DNA of 64,000 bases, taken from assembly GCA_913048465.1 (NCBI GenBank), contig CAJWVO010000002.1, positions 62,001-126,000 of the forward strand, in the 5' to 3' direction. The stretch comes from an uncultured Nitrosomonadales bacterium (GTDB taxonomy: Bacteria > Pseudomonadota > Gammaproteobacteria > Burkholderiales > Methylophilaceae). The notes under the pieces were generated by a model. The model searched no databases. It was not told where the DNA came from and saw only the letters and a list, made by a program, of their open reading frames with translations. The position numbers and the translations under genes were made by a program. This document shows, piece after piece, positions 20,101 to 29,309 of the stretch (positions are counted from its first letter, which is position 1; each line of letters begins with the position of its first letter).

Positions 20101-20989
20101 CTCCAGCATTCATAGCAACATTTCCACCAATACAGCATGAATCAGCTGAGGTTGGATCAGTTGCAAACTCTAAACCTGCCGCACTAGCTTTTTCCATGAC
20201 TCTTCTAGTAACCGCACCAGCGCCACAATGAACCACAGGCACCTTGCTGTAAACTCCAGGAAGATCAACATTTGAAACCTCAGAAATGGAATCCAGCTTC
20301 TCTGTATTTATAACTGCAGATTTACTCGTTAAAGGAATGGCTCCTCCAGTGTATCCAGTCCCGCCGCCTCTAGGAATAATTGTTAAGCCTAGCTCGATTA
20401 ACTCTTTAACCAATGCAGGAATTTCATCTTCATTGTCAGGATTAAGGACGACAAAGGGAAATTCAACCCTCCAGTCAGTAGCATCAGTTACATGAGAAAC
20501 ACGAGCAAGCCCATCAAATTGAATATTGTCCTTATTCGTATGTTTTTTTAAACTCTTGAAAACTTTTTTCCGCATCAACTTAGTTGTTTTAAATGATTCT
20601 TCAAAATCATCAACAGCTTTTCTAGAAGAGACAACCAATTGTGAAACTTTGATGTTTCCAAAACTTCGTGATTCAATTGAATTTATTCTATGATGCAGTG
20701 CTTCAATCAGCTGTTTCAGCCTTTTAGGGTTATCTAACAAATCATCTTGAAGATAAGGGTTTCTGGTTACGACCCACAAATCCCCAAGGACCTCAAAGAG
20801 CATTCTGGCTGAAATTCCTGTTTTTCTCTCAGCGCGAAGTTCTTCAATAGCATTCCACATCTCTTCCCCAAGAAATCTAAAGACTATTTCTTTGTCAGAA
20901 AAGGAAGTATAGTTGTAGGGAATCTCTCGAATTTTGCTAGCAAATTTTGATTGCGCTTTGAGAAAATCTGTTGAAATTGGTGCGTTCAT
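17135..20989 (-). CDS. Giant FAD/Fe-S oxidoreductase (DUF3683, GlcD-like, two CCG domains)
   Basis: Single-chain respiratory-type dehydrogenase of about 1284 residues. Order: DUF3683 N-terminal domain (about 1-170), FAD-binding PCMH domain with [11 protein letters not shown] near 205, FAD-oxidase C-terminal domain to about 770, two [4Fe-4S] motifs ([11 protein letters not shown] and [12 protein letters not shown]), then two CCG-type domains (PGCGSER, CCGYPQ, EPCHN, CCGESG). It is related to E. coli YdiJ and D-lactate or D-2-hydroxyglutarate dehydrogenases; the substrate is not certain. I chose the ATG at 20989, where the family sequence begins (MNAP...), over an in-frame ATG at 21022 without ribosome-binding site. 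Confidence 0.88.
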   Translation of the reverse strand: MNAPISTDFLKAQSKFASKIREIPYNYTSFSDKEIVFRFLGEEMWNAIEELRAERKTGISARMLFEVLGDLWVVTRNPYLQDDLLDNPKRLKQLIEALHHRINSIESRSFGNIKVSQLVVSSRKAVDDFEESFKTTKLMRKKVFKSLKKHTNKDNIQFDGLARVSHVTDATDWRVEFPFVVLNPDNEDEIPALVKELIELGLTIIPRGGGTGYTGGAIPLTSKSAVINTEKLDSISEVSNVDLPGVYSKVPVVHCGAGAVTRRVMEKASAAGLEFATDPTSADSCCIGGNVAMNAGGKKAVLWGTALDNLASWKMVDPNGDWIIIERLDHNLGKIHDIDNARFQISFIDSKTSKEIKAKEILEIPGHKFRKIGLGKDVTDKFLSGLPGVQKEGCDGLITSATFILHKMPKFIRTVCLEFFGQVGDAVPSIVEIKKYIDETSGVVLAGLEHLDDRYIKAVGYSTKAARAERPKMALIADIASDNENIVGQVCSHVVTIANRRSGEGFIAVSPEARKNFWADRARTAAIAKHTNAFKINEDVVIPLERLGEYSNGIERFNIELSIKNKLSILDDVKDFINNYKPVIEDEDFNEDLFEDKSILAFNLIEKVKSKWYWIINSLDLVGDDLNKFLNYETQYPNTPIINLVQNHEIIISWKAEVLVPLKEIFIGREFEKIITGIVKVHQQKLKSRVFIALHMHAGDGNVHTNIPVNSDDYQMMNDAQIAVSKVMKLAKSLDGVISGEHGIGITKMEFLDNETIEVFKKYKDKVDPNGHFNKGKLLPGSGLTKAYTPSFGLLEEESIIMEQSEMGEIADSISSCLRCGKCKPVCTTHVPRANLMYSPRNKILGTSLLIEAFLYEEQTRRGISLKHFDEFNDIADHCTVCHKCLNPCPVNIDYGEVSIQMRNFLRKQNKKKFNLGSYVGMTYLNLKDPRTIKVMHQLMINIGYRLQSTIHKVAKKLTFGSRMFTKNPPSTVGKGNVASQVIHFINRPMPKNVPTKTSRAMLGIEDDKIVPIIRNHNKVTDESDAVFYFPGCGSERLFSQVGLATQAMLYEVGAITVLPPGYLCCGYPQTSSGDIEKGHEISSDNRVQFHRIANTLNYLDIKTVIVSCGTCMDQLTKYQFETIFPGCRLLDIHEYLMEKQVKMNDVSGVQYMYHEPCHNPMKTYASTNVTKSLLNKDVKKNDRCCGESGTFAVTRPDIATQVKMRKSEEITKDKNTLIKDNKDDVKILTSCPSCLQGLSRYGDETGTDADYIVVEIAKNNLGANWLQEYVEKANNGGIEKVLL

Positions 20990-21082
20990 TAATCTTATTG
21001 AATTAAAACCAAAGAATACCATGCAGGCTTACTTGTATCAACGCTGATTACAGTAGGGTTATTCATTTTTTAAGGATTATAT

Positions 21083-21493
21083 ATGCTTTGGATGAAATCT
21101 TTACACATTATATTTATGGTCACCTGGTTTGCCGGTTTGTTTTATCTTCCTAGGTTGTATGTCTATCATGCTGAATCTAAAGATAAGATCAGTGATGAAA
21201 GATTTAAGATTATGGAACGTAAACTTTTTTACGGAATCATGACCCCCGGCGGGATCCTCACAATTTTTTTTGGCTTATTATTAATCATAAATTTCGACTA
21301 TCAAGGTGTGTGGTTAACCTATAAATTAATTTTAGTCGCACTGTTGGTCATCTATCATTTCTATTGCTGGAAATATTTAAATTTATTCAAAAATAATATG
21401 AATAATCATAGTCATGTTTTTTATCGAATATTTAATGAGATTCCTGTGATAATGCTCATTGCAATTATTTTTTTAGTTATCTATAAACCTTAA
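21083..21493 (+). CDS. hemJ: Protoporphyrinogen IX oxidase HemJ
   Basis: Small membrane enzyme oxidising protoporphyrinogen IX to protoporphyrin IX, the penultimate step of heme synthesis. The 136-residue product has four membrane helices, the conserved start LWMKSLHIIFMVTWFAGL with His8, Arg24 in YLPRLYVYHA, a Lys in the TYK segment near 82, and the closing FNEIPV motif. It is divergent from the giant dehydrogenase, and the PfkB kinase gene follows after 11 bases. With hemF near the right edge, ctaA and ctaB it covers much of the late heme pathway in this window. Confidence 0.92.
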   Translation: MLWMKSLHIIFMVTWFAGLFYLPRLYVYHAESKDKISDERFKIMERKLFYGIMTPGGILTIFFGLLLIINFDYQGVWLTYKLILVALLVIYHFYCWKYLNLFKNNMNNHSHVFYRIFNEIPVIMLIAIIFLVIYKP

Positions 21494-21504
21494 CGGAGTT
21501 CTGA

Positions 21505-22431
21505 ATGAGTATTTTAGTATGTGGTTCAATGGCCTATGATTCAATTATGGTATTCAGAGATTACTTTAAAAACCATATCATGCCAGATCAAATTCATAAA
21601 CTCAGTGTGGCTTTTTATACTCCTGAGATGGAAAAAAATTATGGTGGTACAGCAGGTAATATTGGGCATAATCTACATCTACTTAAAACCAATTTTTTTA
21701 TCATGAGTACCGTTGGCACAGATTTTGATACCTACAGTAATTGGCTGCAAAAAAGAAAAATAAATACAAAATATATTAAAAAACTTAGTGATCAATTCAC
21801 AGCTCAGGCCTTTATTACAACTGACCTAGATGACAATCAAATCACTGCATTTCATCCTGGTGCAATGACTCAGAGTGAAGTGAATTCCCTATCAGGTATG
21901 AGTGAAAATATTGAAATTGTCCTTATTTCGCCAGATGGTAAGGAGGGAATGATTAAACATGCCAATGAAGCTTATAACAAAAAGATACCTTTTATTTTTG
22001 ATCCAGGTCAGGGTCTGCCTATGTTCAACGAGCAAGAATTGAAAGATTTTATTGAGAAAGCCACCTACATTATAGTAAATGATTATGAGGCTGAATTATT
22101 GAGCAAAAACTCTAATATGTCCCTAAAAGAAATACAAAAAAAAGTTGATGCTCTTATTATTACAAAAGGTTCAAGTGGTTCAATAATTATGACCACGTCA
22201 GATAATATACAAATACCCGCGTTTAATGTCGAAAACCCGGTTGATCCCACAGGATGTGGTGATGCTTATCGAGCTGGAATTGCCTTTGGAATAGTGAATA
22301 ATTGGGGTTGGGAGAAGAGTGGCAAATTGGCATCTGCCCTTGCCTCATTAAAAGTCAACTATAAGGGTGGACAAAACCATAATCCAAGTATTGATGAGAT
22401 TCAAAGTCTAGCTGGTTTCAATATTAATTAA
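21505..22431 (+). CDS. PfkB-family sugar/nucleoside kinase
   Basis: Ribokinase-like kinase of 308 residues. It has the N-terminal GGTAGNIGHNL motif (near 47-57) for substrate binding and the C-terminal DPTGCGDAYRAG signature (near 248-259) with catalytic Asp and anion hole. Betaproteobacterial homologues in the same setting are often labelled adenosine kinase or carbohydrate kinase; the sequence alone does not settle the substrate. An ACGGAG ribosome-binding site precedes the ATG. The 3' end overlaps convergent apaH by 8 bases. Confidence 0.85.
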   Translation: MSILVCGSMAYDSIMVFRDYFKNHIMPDQIHKLSVAFYTPEMEKNYGGTAGNIGHNLHLLKTNFFIMSTVGTDFDTYSNWLQKRKINTKYIKKLSDQFTAQAFITTDLDDNQITAFHPGAMTQSEVNSLSGMSENIEIVLISPDGKEGMIKHANEAYNKKIPFIFDPGQGLPMFNEQELKDFIEKATYIIVNDYEAELLSKNSNMSLKEIQKKVDALIITKGSSGSIIMTTSDNIQIPAFNVENPVDPTGCGDAYRAGIAFGIVNNWGWEKSGKLASALASLKVNYKGGQNHNPSIDEIQSLAGFNIN

Positions 22432-23242
22432 CTAAATCTTTTGGGTTAGCTGCTACTTTAAAAGTTTTCTGGCTCTCCAAACAAAAAGCTGTTAATTTCT
22501 GACCCCAAACACACCCGCTGTCTATTGATATTCCATGGTTATGTTTGTGTACCCCTATTGCTGACCAATGGCCAGTAATGATGTATTTAGAGTTATCTAT
22601 TCTTTCAAAATCAAACCAAGGTCGATAAGGCTCACTATCAATTTTTTTTGGTATTTTTCCCTTAAAGTCATAATTTAAACTTAAATCTAAATTTAAGGCT
22701 CTCATTCTGGTCATAATATTAATCGTCATCCTTCTTCTCAACGATTTTTTTAAACCATCGCTCCAATATCCTGGTTGATTACCATACATTTTACTTAAAA
22801 AATTAGCCGGGTCCTTATTCAAGGCCAAGTGAACCTTGTTTGCTAATTTTATAGATTTATTGATAGACCAATTAGGATGAATTCCAGCATGCACCACAAG
22901 ATAATCACCTCTCAATATAGCTAAAGGTTTTTTAATAAGCCATTCAATAAAATGATCTAACTGTTTTGAATTTAAAAGTTTTTTTAAGGTATCAGTTTTT
23001 TGATGTTTTTTTTGATCCAAATAGATAGCTATTAAGTGGAGATCATGATTTCCTAAGACCGTTTGAATATTTGATTGATTAGCTAAGCACCACTGAGAAA
23101 ATAAATGTGAATTTTGACCTCGGTTTACTAAATCACCAACGAAGATAAGTTCATCTCTATCAGGTTTAAATTTTATCTTTTGAAGAAGATCTAGAAAAGA
23201 AAAATGGCAACCTTGCACATCACCGATTGCGTAGACTGCCAT
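22424..23242 (-). CDS. apaH: Symmetrical bis(5'-nucleosyl)-tetraphosphatase
   Basis: Metallophosphatase that splits Ap4A into two ADP and can remove Np4 caps from RNA. The 272-residue product shows GDVQGC (7-12), GDLVNRG, GNHDLHL and HAGIHP, the ApaH motif set, and family length. It is the last gene of the minus-strand ctaA-ctaB-cytochrome c-apaH series, 25 bases after the cytochrome gene. Confidence 0.95.
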   Translation of the reverse strand: MAVYAIGDVQGCHFSFLDLLQKIKFKPDRDELIFVGDLVNRGQNSHLFSQWCLANQSNIQTVLGNHDLHLIAIYLDQKKHQKTDTLKKLLNSKQLDHFIEWLIKKPLAILRGDYLVVHAGIHPNWSINKSIKLANKVHLALNKDPANFLSKMYGNQPGYWSDGLKKSLRRRMTINIMTRMRALNLDLSLNYDFKGKIPKKIDSEPYRPWFDFERIDNSKYIITGHWSAIGVHKHNHGISIDSGCVWGQKLTAFCLESQKTFKVAANPKDLVN

Positions 23243-23267
23243 GTAAATGGATTGTTAGATCTATAAA

Positions 23268-23726
23268 TTAAAAGTTTGCGCCAGCTCCATTAGCCATATC
23301 GATAACAGCCGCAGCAACTTCTTCATCGCTCAGTTTAGCGTTTCCGCCCTTTGCAGGCATAGTACGAATACCATTAATTGCATGACTTACAAGTGTATCT
23401 TTACCTTGTGCTATTCTTGGAGCCCATTGCTCTTCGCTGCCAATTTTTGGCGCTCCCATTAAACCACCCTCATGGCACATCGCACAGTTGGCTGCAATAA
23501 TTTGTTTAGCATCAATGACTTTGTCTGAAGCATCCTCTGATTGATCGTCAACTTCTACCTGAGCTACAGGCTCTGTTGTTGAAGCATCTACTACTTTCTC
23601 AGCAGCAGGCTCATTTGAAGAATAATCTTTAGTCAGAAGGACAATTAAAATAACAGCAGCCACAAAACTACCAATCACCACTGCAGTTGTCTCAATCACA
23701 CTTCTTAATTCACTATTTTTACTCAT
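23268..23726 (-). CDS. Membrane-anchored cytochrome c5-type protein
   Basis: The 152-residue product has one N-terminal membrane helix (about 14-32), an acidic and Ala/Val-rich linker (35-75), and a monoheme domain with CAMCH at 81-85 and a probable axial Met123 in RTMPAKGG, close to the cytochrome c5/CycB type. It should carry electrons in the periplasm to the oxidase. It is 21 bases downstream of ctaB, a position often held by a SCO gene in other betaproteobacteria (from memory). Confidence 0.9.
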   Translation of the reverse strand: MSKNSELRSVIETTAVVIGSFVAAVILIVLLTKDYSSNEPAAEKVVDASTTEPVAQVEVDDQSEDASDKVIDAKQIIAANCAMCHEGGLMGAPKIGSEEQWAPRIAQGKDTLVSHAINGIRTMPAKGGNAKLSDEEVAAAVIDMANGAGANF

Positions 23727-23747
23727 AACAATCCTTTGTATCTAAAA

Positions 23748-24662
23748 CTATATAAATTTAAATTTAAAATAATGGTCAATCAGAAAAGCTAAGAAAATTA
23801 GCCCTAAATACCATATTGAATATCGAAATATTTTCATGCTTAGTTTATCAGAATATTCGCGATATAGCATCACTGTATAGAACAAGAAATAAGCGTTCAG
23901 CAAGGTAGCGAAGATGATATAAATTAATCCTGTCATCCCGACACTGAACGGCATCATGGTCACGATAACTAAAATAACGGTATATAAAACGATTTGTAAT
24001 CTCGTATACTTTTCACCGTGTGTCACAGGGAGCATAGGCATCCCGACCTTCTCATATTCCTTTCTCCGATACAATGCCAAAGCCCAAAAGTGTGGCGGGG
24101 TCCAACAAAATATAATTAAGAAAAGGATCAATGATTCAGGAGTCACTTGATTAGTAACTGCGGCCCATCCAAGAACTGGTGGCATTGCCCCAGATGCCCC
24201 ACCAATGACTATATTCATTGGCGTTGCTGGCTTTAGAAAGACTGTATAAATTACTGCATAGGCGAAGAATGTGAGTAAAGTGAGCCATGCAGTTAATGGA
24301 TTGACAAAGGCATAAAGGAGATACAAGCCTAACCCGCCAAGCAAACTCGAAAAGATTATGGTTTCCCTCTGAGAAACTTGACCGAGCGGAAGTGGTCTTC
24401 CTCTCGTTCTGGCCATCATGGCATCGATCTTTTCTTCGATTAAGCAATTAAATGCAGCAGCAGCTCCTGATACAAATGCAATACCCACAGATGCGAAAAA
24501 TAAAATTTCTACAGGAACCATTCCGGGTGTTGCTAAAAACATACCAATGATTGCCGTAAAGACAATCAGGGCACACACCCGAGGCTTGGTTAATGCATAG
24601 AAGCTCTTAAGGGCATCGAGACTTAATACTGGCCTCATATTTGTTGTACCTAGTTTTGCCAT
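23748..24662 (-). CDS. ctaB: Heme O synthase (protoheme IX farnesyltransferase)
   Basis: UbiA-family membrane prenyltransferase adding a farnesyl group to heme B. The 304-residue product starts its fold with LTKPRV, has [19 protein letters not shown] (the N...D..M.RT..RP motif) and [20 protein letters not shown], and about nine membrane helices. The 5' end overlaps the ctaA 3' end by 13 bases, so the two heme A steps are translationally coupled. Confidence 0.95.
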   Translation of the reverse strand: MAKLGTTNMRPVLSLDALKSFYALTKPRVCALIVFTAIIGMFLATPGMVPVEILFFASVGIAFVSGAAAAFNCLIEEKIDAMMARTRGRPLPLGQVSQRETIIFSSLLGGLGLYLLYAFVNPLTAWLTLLTFFAYAVIYTVFLKPATPMNIVIGGASGAMPPVLGWAAVTNQVTPESLILFLIIFCWTPPHFWALALYRRKEYEKVGMPMLPVTHGEKYTRLQIVLYTVILVIVTMMPFSVGMTGLIYIIFATLLNAYFLFYTVMLYREYSDKLSMKIFRYSIWYLGLIFLAFLIDHYFKFKFI

Positions 24663-25639
24663 GGTTTTGAAATTCTTGAATTAATACCAACTAAAATCAC
24701 TACCAACAATGCTGCTCCTAAATTATGAAGAGTAGCAAGAACAATTGGCAAGTGAAGTAAAAGATTGGCAATACCTATAATAAATTGCAAACTGATAACA
24801 AGGATTAATACATTTCTCCACATATTAAAACCTTGATTCACTTTAAGGATATAGGCAACGAACAATAAGTAGACTAAAAGTATAATGGCTCCTACTCTGT
24901 GAACCCATTGAATTGCATGAAGCGCCTCAAGCGATAATGGTTCACCCAATGATGTCACTCCAAGCTCTCGAAAAATAGTAAATGCATTGGAAAAATCCAT
25001 CTCTGGAATGAGAGAGCCATGACATGTTGGATAGTCTGTACATGCCAGCGCAGCATAATTAGTACTGGTCCAGCCACCTAAAGCAATTTGAATAAATAAT
25101 AAAACTAAGGAAAACCTGATGATCTTTCTTTCAAACCGATTAGAAACGAAATTTTCTCGATGCGTTCCATAGTTACGATGCATCAAGAAAGTTAAGATGC
25201 CGAGGACGGTCATACCTCCAAGCAAATGTGAGGAGACAACTGCAGGCTTTAAGAGTAAGGTCACTGTCCACATTCCAAGTGCAGCCTGAAAAATTACTAA
25301 TCCAAGTAAAAAAAATGGCCATTTAAGTGAATAATTAATTTGTTCCCTGAGTCTGATTGACATGAAAGCAATTATTAAAATCATGATACCTAGAATTCCA
25401 GCAATGTAACGATGGATCATCTCTATCCACGCTTTTTCAACTTCAACTGGGCTGTCAGGATATACTGCCTGAGCTTTTTCAATCTGACTTATACTCTCAG
25501 GCACACTCAAGGTACCATAACAGCCAGGCCAATCTGGACAGCCAAGACCTGAGTCAGTTAGTCGAGTGTATGCTCCAAAAGACACTACAATTAGTGCGAA
25601 TAATGTTGCAAAGAGAGTCAGTCTTCTATAAAAAATCAT
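24650..25639 (-). CDS. ctaA: Heme A synthase (COX15/CtaA)
   Basis: Membrane enzyme that oxidises the C8 methyl of heme O to a formyl group, giving heme A. The 329-residue product has eight membrane helices and conserved His ligands in ARLT-type contexts: EMIHRY near 53-58, SSHLLGG near 136, IQWVHR near 242 and the helix-8 ATLHNLGA. It heads a minus-strand series (ctaA, ctaB, cytochrome c, apaH) with an extended -10 promoter just upstream and is divergent from a TlpA-like gene. Confidence 0.94.
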   Translation of the reverse strand: MIFYRRLTLFATLFALIVVSFGAYTRLTDSGLGCPDWPGCYGTLSVPESISQIEKAQAVYPDSPVEVEKAWIEMIHRYIAGILGIMILIIAFMSIRLREQINYSLKWPFFLLGLVIFQAALGMWTVTLLLKPAVVSSHLLGGMTVLGILTFLMHRNYGTHRENFVSNRFERKIIRFSLVLLFIQIALGGWTSTNYAALACTDYPTCHGSLIPEMDFSNAFTIFRELGVTSLGEPLSLEALHAIQWVHRVGAIILLVYLLFVAYILKVNQGFNMWRNVLILVISLQFIIGIANLLLHLPIVLATLHNLGAALLVVILVGINSRISKPWQN

Positions 25640-25682
25640 TTCTTTGTGATTGAACAGATTATTGATAAAATTCGAACGTTTG

Positions 25683-25691
25683 ATTATAACA
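25683..25691 (-). promoter_or_regulatory. Extended -10 promoter of the ctaA operon
   Basis: On the minus strand TGTTATAAT gives a perfect TATAAT (25688-25683) with a TG extension. TTGCAT lies 19 bases further upstream as a weak -35. The ctaA ATG is 43 bases downstream. The same ten bases, TTGTTATAAT, form the -10 region of tRNA-Leu. Confidence 0.5.
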
Positions 25692-25707
25692 AAGTCTCAG
25701 TATTCAT

Positions 25708-26193
25708 ATGCAAGAAAATAAGAAAAATTTTATATACATATTTACTTTAATAGCCCTCATCGCTCTTCTTTTTTTTCTTATTCGACCAGAGAAAATCTCC
25801 TCAATGGAGTTTAATATTCTTGATGATGAAAAATTAAGCAGTGATGATATTGATAAAATTTTAATCCTTAATTTTTGGGCTACCGATTGCCCAACCTGCA
25901 TCAAAGAAATGCCTGATTTAGCTAAAATCCATCAAGAGTTTAAAGATGATATTGAGCTTATTGCAGTCGCCATGCCTTACGACCTTCCCAGCCGGGTGGT
26001 TAACTTTAAAAACAAAAACGAGTTACCATTTAAGGTAGCCATTGACCCTGAAAGTAAAATTTTAGGAGAATTTGAACAGGTTAAATTAACACCGACAACG
26101 ATTATTTCCGACAAGAATAAAGTTATCAAACAGACCATCATAGGTGAGATAAATTATGAGGACTTGAAAGAAATTATTTTAAAATTAAGATGA
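25708..26193 (+). CDS. Membrane-anchored TlpA/ResA-like thioredoxin-fold protein
   Basis: The 161-residue product has one N-terminal helix (about 9-25) and a periplasmic thioredoxin fold with active site CPTC (Cys61, Cys64) and cis-Pro in LTPTT. Relatives reduce the CuA site or apocytochrome c. The residue before the first Cys is Asp (NFWATDCPTC) where most TlpA proteins have Trp. It lies alone on the plus strand among minus-strand oxidase assembly genes, which suggests a role in oxidase or cytochrome maturation. Its 3' end overlaps the convergent SCO-like gene by 9 bases. Confidence 0.83.
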   Translation: MQENKKNFIYIFTLIALIALLFFLIRPEKISSMEFNILDDEKLSSDDIDKILILNFWATDCPTCIKEMPDLAKIHQEFKDDIELIAVAMPYDLPSRVVNFKNKNELPFKVAIDPESKILGEFEQVKLTPTTIISDKNKVIKQTIIGEINYEDLKEIILKLR

Positions 26194-26760
26194 GTTTTTG
26201 ATCAGCCTCTCAACATCTTTAATAATCCCTTTTGGATTCATACCTCTGTCATAGCGCATCATAATGAAACCATATGGATCGATCAAATAGATATCGTTGG
26301 CATCAAAATTTTCTATTTCTCTAAATTTATTCATTAATCGATCGTACTCCTCTGGACCTTTAACCACCTTTTGTCCCTTATACTCTTCTTCATAACCGAG
26401 TACTTCATCACTATCTGTTAATACCAGTCGTCCTACTTTATCTAAATTTTTTCCTAAAGCTAACCTTGTTTGTCTTAATGTATATAGTAGTTTTTCACAA
26501 TCTGTATCACAGCCACTTGAAACAAATCCAGTTAAAGTCCATTTGCCAAGTAATTTTTGTTTTGTTTCATCGCCAATAGCTATAGCCTCAATTGCACCAA
26601 CTTCGATGACAGGATGGATCAATGAGCCGTTTTGTACCCCGATATCATTTTTTTTAAAATCTGTATAAAACACGAGATACCATGAAGCGACGAAAGGTGC
26701 AGTAAACAATGCAACGATGACTACTAACGCAATTCTTGCTTTAACTACTTTTGAAATCAT
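26185..26760 (-). CDS. SCO-like cytochrome oxidase assembly protein
   Basis: The 191-residue product has an N-terminal membrane helix (about 9-31) and a thioredoxin-like domain with CDTDC (Cys84, Cys88), the C-x3-C spacing of SCO copper proteins. The His that completes the SCO copper site is not visible where expected; that region reads DPYGFIMMRYDRG. It may act as a thiol oxidoreductase and not as a copper carrier. Its start overlaps the SURF1 stop by 4 bases, a conserved betaproteobacterial arrangement near ctaE and ctaA. Confidence 0.75.
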   Translation of the reverse strand: MISKVVKARIALVVIVALFTAPFVASWYLVFYTDFKKNDIGVQNGSLIHPVIEVGAIEAIAIGDETKQKLLGKWTLTGFVSSGCDTDCEKLLYTLRQTRLALGKNLDKVGRLVLTDSDEVLGYEEEYKGQKVVKGPEEYDRLMNKFREIENFDANDIYLIDPYGFIMMRYDRGMNPKGIIKDVERLIKNSS

Positions 26761-27458
26761 TTATTTTTTTTCCTTAATGTAATAAATATAATCAGCAGGG
26801 TAAGTGCGAACGCAAACCACTGAAATGCATATCCATAATTTTTTTCTGAATTTGATACTGGCAATATTAGATGTCTTTTAAGGTTTTCATCAATTGGTGG
26901 CTCCAGTGTTAAAACGAATGGATATATCTCATACTGAATATTCAATGCTTCTTTTATTTCATCGACATCTATTCTTTGAATGCGTATTGAAGAATCATTG
27001 ATATTTTCTATGTTCTCAGTATTTAAAATAATTCCATGAGATGGAATCTTGGTAAGAATTCCACTGATAATAGTGTCTTCAGCTTTCTTTACATCCGGTA
27101 ATTCATTACGGTCTTCTATGAGATCATGCCAACCTCGATTAACTAATATAACTTTATTTTCTCGAGTTAAAAAAGGTGAATAAATCACATATCCTGCTTC
27201 ACGCTTGTAAGTTTGATTGTCTAAAAAAAGATTGGGTGATGTAAATTCACCCTCGATTGAAAACTTACCCCATAAATTTTCTTCATTAATATCAGTTTCA
27301 TCAAATACCTCCAGGGAGGATTGGCGTTCTAAGTAATTTTGATTTATTTCATTTTTTTGATCTGCTCGATCTAGTTGCCAAAATCCCAATCGGAGAAGAA
27401 TTAAAAAGGTGACGACAAACAATATGTCTAATAATAAACTTTTATTTTTTACTTTCAA
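26757..27458 (-). CDS. SURF1-family cytochrome oxidase assembly protein
   Basis: SURF1 (SHY1) proteins hold heme A during insertion into subunit I. The 233-residue product has the two terminal membrane helices (about 8-26 and 208-228) around a periplasmic domain, with LLRLGFWQLDRA.QK at the start, VNRGWH in the middle, and GYAFQWFAFA in the last helix: all SURF1 hallmarks. It overlaps the SCO-like gene by 4 bases and is divergent from the DUF2909 gene. Confidence 0.92.
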   Translation of the reverse strand: MKVKNKSLLLDILFVVTFLILLRLGFWQLDRADQKNEINQNYLERQSSLEVFDETDINEENLWGKFSIEGEFTSPNLFLDNQTYKREAGYVIYSPFLTRENKVILVNRGWHDLIEDRNELPDVKKAEDTIISGILTKIPSHGIILNTENIENINDSSIRIQRIDVDEIKEALNIQYEIYPFVLTLEPPIDENLKRHLILPVSNSEKNYGYAFQWFAFALTLLIIFITLRKKNK

Positions 27459-27487
27459 TGTCCCGGTTGTTCCTATAATATGAGTTA

Positions 27488-27703
27488 ATGGATATTCAAG
27501 CTATTTATAAATCAATCGTAATTATTCTTTTAATTGTCGTTATTTTATCACTAACAAGCGGCTTACATTTCTTAATGAAGGATGTCGATCAGAGTAAAAA
27601 GATGGTGACCTCTTTAACGATTCGAGTTACGTTATCTATTATTTTATTCCTCATGATCATCATCGGTTTTAAGCTTGGGTTAATTCAACCAAATCACATG
27701 TAA
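27488..27703 (+). CDS. DUF2909 twin-transmembrane protein
   Basis: The 71-residue product has two membrane helices (about 9-30 and 43-63) joined by a short loop, DVDQSKKMVTSLTIRVTLSI, which matches the DUF2909 family found beside cox genes in betaproteobacteria. Function is unknown; the position between SURF1 and ctaE suggests an oxidase accessory role. TATAAT at 27474-27479 could be its -10 box, giving a very short leader. A bidirectional terminator follows. Confidence 0.8.
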   Translation: MDIQAIYKSIVIILLIVVILSLTSGLHFLMKDVDQSKKMVTSLTIRVTLSIILFLMIIIGFKLGLIQPNHM

Positions 27704-27706
27704 CAC

Positions 27707-27740
27707 AAAAAAAAACGTTACCATTAGGTAACGTTTTTTC
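27707..27740. terminator. Bidirectional terminator between DUF2909 and ctaE
   Basis: The 7-bp stem CGTTACC / GGTAACG (27716-27722 and 27727-27733) is flanked by A and T runs that extend it and supply a U tract on either strand. It sits between convergent genes and can end both transcripts. Confidence 0.9.
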
Positions 27741-27755
27741 TAATCCAATAAATAC

Positions 27756-28628
27756 TTATATCCAATAAACGAATATAAATAGACCAAGCCAGACCACATC
27801 CACAAAGTGCCAGTACCAGGCAACAGCTTCGAAGGCAAAATGATCTTTTTTGCTGAAGTGACCTTTAATAGTTCTTAATAGAATAACTAGAAGCATAATG
27901 GCACCCATGGTCACATGGAATCCATGGAATCCTGTCAACATATAAAATGTTGAACCGTAAATACCAGAACTTAATTTTAAGTTAAGATCGTTGTAAGCGT
28001 GGATGTATTCCTCTGCTTGAAAAAACACAAACACGAAACCTAGTATCACAGTCGCTGCAAGCCATAAGTTTAAACTTGTACGTTTATTATTTTTTAGAGC
28101 CCAGTGAGCAAATGTCACTGTGACACCACTAGTGAGAAGTATTAATGTATTTATAGCTGGTACACCAAATGCTGGTACCACGTCACTCGGTTGATCATAG
28201 TTTGTTGGATCAGGTGTAACACTGAGTGGCCATGCTGCTTCAAAGGCAGACCATAAAAATTCATGCGTTGCAGTGCCAGAACCGAGGCCACCTAACCATG
28301 GAATTGAATACATTCTTGCGTAATAAAGTGCACCAAAGAATGCTGCGAAGAACATCACTTCTGAGAAGATAAACCAACCCATGCCCATTCTAAAGCTGAC
28401 ATCAACCTGACCGTTGTATTTACCTGAGCGGCTTTCACCAATCACGTCATTAAACCAACCGACAAACATATATGCAACTAAAGCGATTCCGATGTAGAGA
28501 ACCACATTGGCATTAGCATTTCCATTGAAGAGTAATGCACCTCCAATAAAAAGCACAAATAGTGCAAAGCTTCCAAAAATTGGCCATTTACTGCCCTCAG
28601 GAACGTAATAAATATCTTTAGCTGCCAT
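27756..28628 (-). CDS. ctaE: Cytochrome c oxidase subunit III
   Basis: Seven-helix subunit III of the aa3-type oxidase, 290 residues. It has the family's GWFIFSEVMFFAAFFGALYY helix with its conserved Glu, FFQAEEY, TGFHGFHVTMGA and the closing WHFVDVVWLGLF. It stabilises proton uptake into subunit I. It is the last gene of the ctaC-ctaD-ctaG-ctaE run and is followed by a bidirectional terminator. Confidence 0.97.
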   Translation of the reverse strand: MAAKDIYYVPEGSKWPIFGSFALFVLFIGGALLFNGNANANVVLYIGIALVAYMFVGWFNDVIGESRSGKYNGQVDVSFRMGMGWFIFSEVMFFAAFFGALYYARMYSIPWLGGLGSGTATHEFLWSAFEAAWPLSVTPDPTNYDQPSDVVPAFGVPAINTLILLTSGVTVTFAHWALKNNKRTSLNLWLAATVILGFVFVFFQAEEYIHAYNDLNLKLSSGIYGSTFYMLTGFHGFHVTMGAIMLLVILLRTIKGHFSKKDHFAFEAVAWYWHFVDVVWLGLFIFVYWI

Positions 28629-28646
28629 AATAAATCCTATTCAAGT

Positions 28647-29183
28647 TTATGAATTATCGCCTTTTGCTCTAAAGAAAGTGTAGGAGAGTGTTAGCGCTCC
28701 AACATCCTTCGGCAAATCTTGATCTACCTCAAATCTCACCAGCATGTCTTTGGTTTCTCCAGGCTCTAGCACCTGATTCACAAAGCAAAAACATTCTGAT
28801 TTCTTAAAATACAATGATGCGACTTGGGGGGATACACTTGGTATGGCCTGACCCACTACAGGGACATTAGCCATATTAGTCACAGTATATGTGGCATCGT
28901 AGAACTTTCCTGGTTGAACTTTCAACGATTTAAGTGAAGGTTTTAATCTCCACGGTAAGTCACCATTTACATTGGAATCGAAAAGTATTCTGACTTCACG
29001 ATCAATTAAAGGTGACGCCTCCCCTGCACCTTCGGTTACCCTTTGTGTTTTGCCATTTAAGCCAGTAATCTGACAAAAGGCATCATACAAAGGAACCATT
29101 GCATAACCAAAACCGAACATCAAAATCGTAACTACAAATAAGATGGTCGTTGTTTTTTTTACGCCTCTTTGTTTCGAAGCCAT
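28647..29183 (-). CDS. ctaG: CtaG/Cox11 copper-insertion protein
   Basis: Periplasm-facing copper chaperone that builds the CuB centre in subunit I. The 178-residue product has one membrane helix (about 12-30) and a beta domain with the copper motif CFCF, preceded by the conserved PLYDAFCQITG after the helix. It lies between ctaE and the small assembly protein gene, as in other betaproteobacteria. Confidence 0.95.
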   Translation of the reverse strand: MASKQRGVKKTTTILFVVTILMFGFGYAMVPLYDAFCQITGLNGKTQRVTEGAGEASPLIDREVRILFDSNVNGDLPWRLKPSLKSLKVQPGKFYDATYTVTNMANVPVVGQAIPSVSPQVASLYFKKSECFCFVNQVLEPGETKDMLVRFEVDQDLPKDVGALTLSYTFFRAKGDNS

Positions 29184-29189
29184 ATTATT

Positions 29190-29306
29190 TTATAAGTGAC
29201 TCAAAACAAAAAACAAGTAAAAAGAAAGTGCGACTAGTGCTAATACTATGGCTAGTCGCTTATTCTTTTTTGCTAAATTCTTTTTATCCTTCTCAGCTAA
29301 TGCCAT
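29190..29306 (-). CDS. Cytochrome oxidase small assembly protein, 38 residues
   Basis: Found by reading the gap between ctaD and ctaG. An ATG at 29306 opens a 38-codon frame ending at TAA 29190. The product has a Lys-rich start (MALAEKDKKNLAKKNKRLA) then one hydrophobic helix of about 18 residues and ends VLSHL. Tiny one-helix proteins are annotated at this place in betaproteobacterial cox operons. The ATG is 4 bases after the ctaD stop and the ctaG start is 7 bases after its own stop, so it fits the operon exactly. Confidence 0.75.
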   Translation of the reverse strand: MALAEKDKKNLAKKNKRLAIVLALVALSFYLFFVLSHL

Positions 29307-29309
29307 CAA

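Noticed and set aside
19400-20495. Several plus-strand frames of 65-113 residues inside the giant dehydrogenase gene
   Set aside because: They are antisense shadows within a clearly conserved coding sequence.
20990-21022. 11-residue N-terminal extension of the giant FAD/Fe-S dehydrogenase
   Set aside because: No ribosome-binding site, and family members begin at the MNAP segment encoded from 20989.
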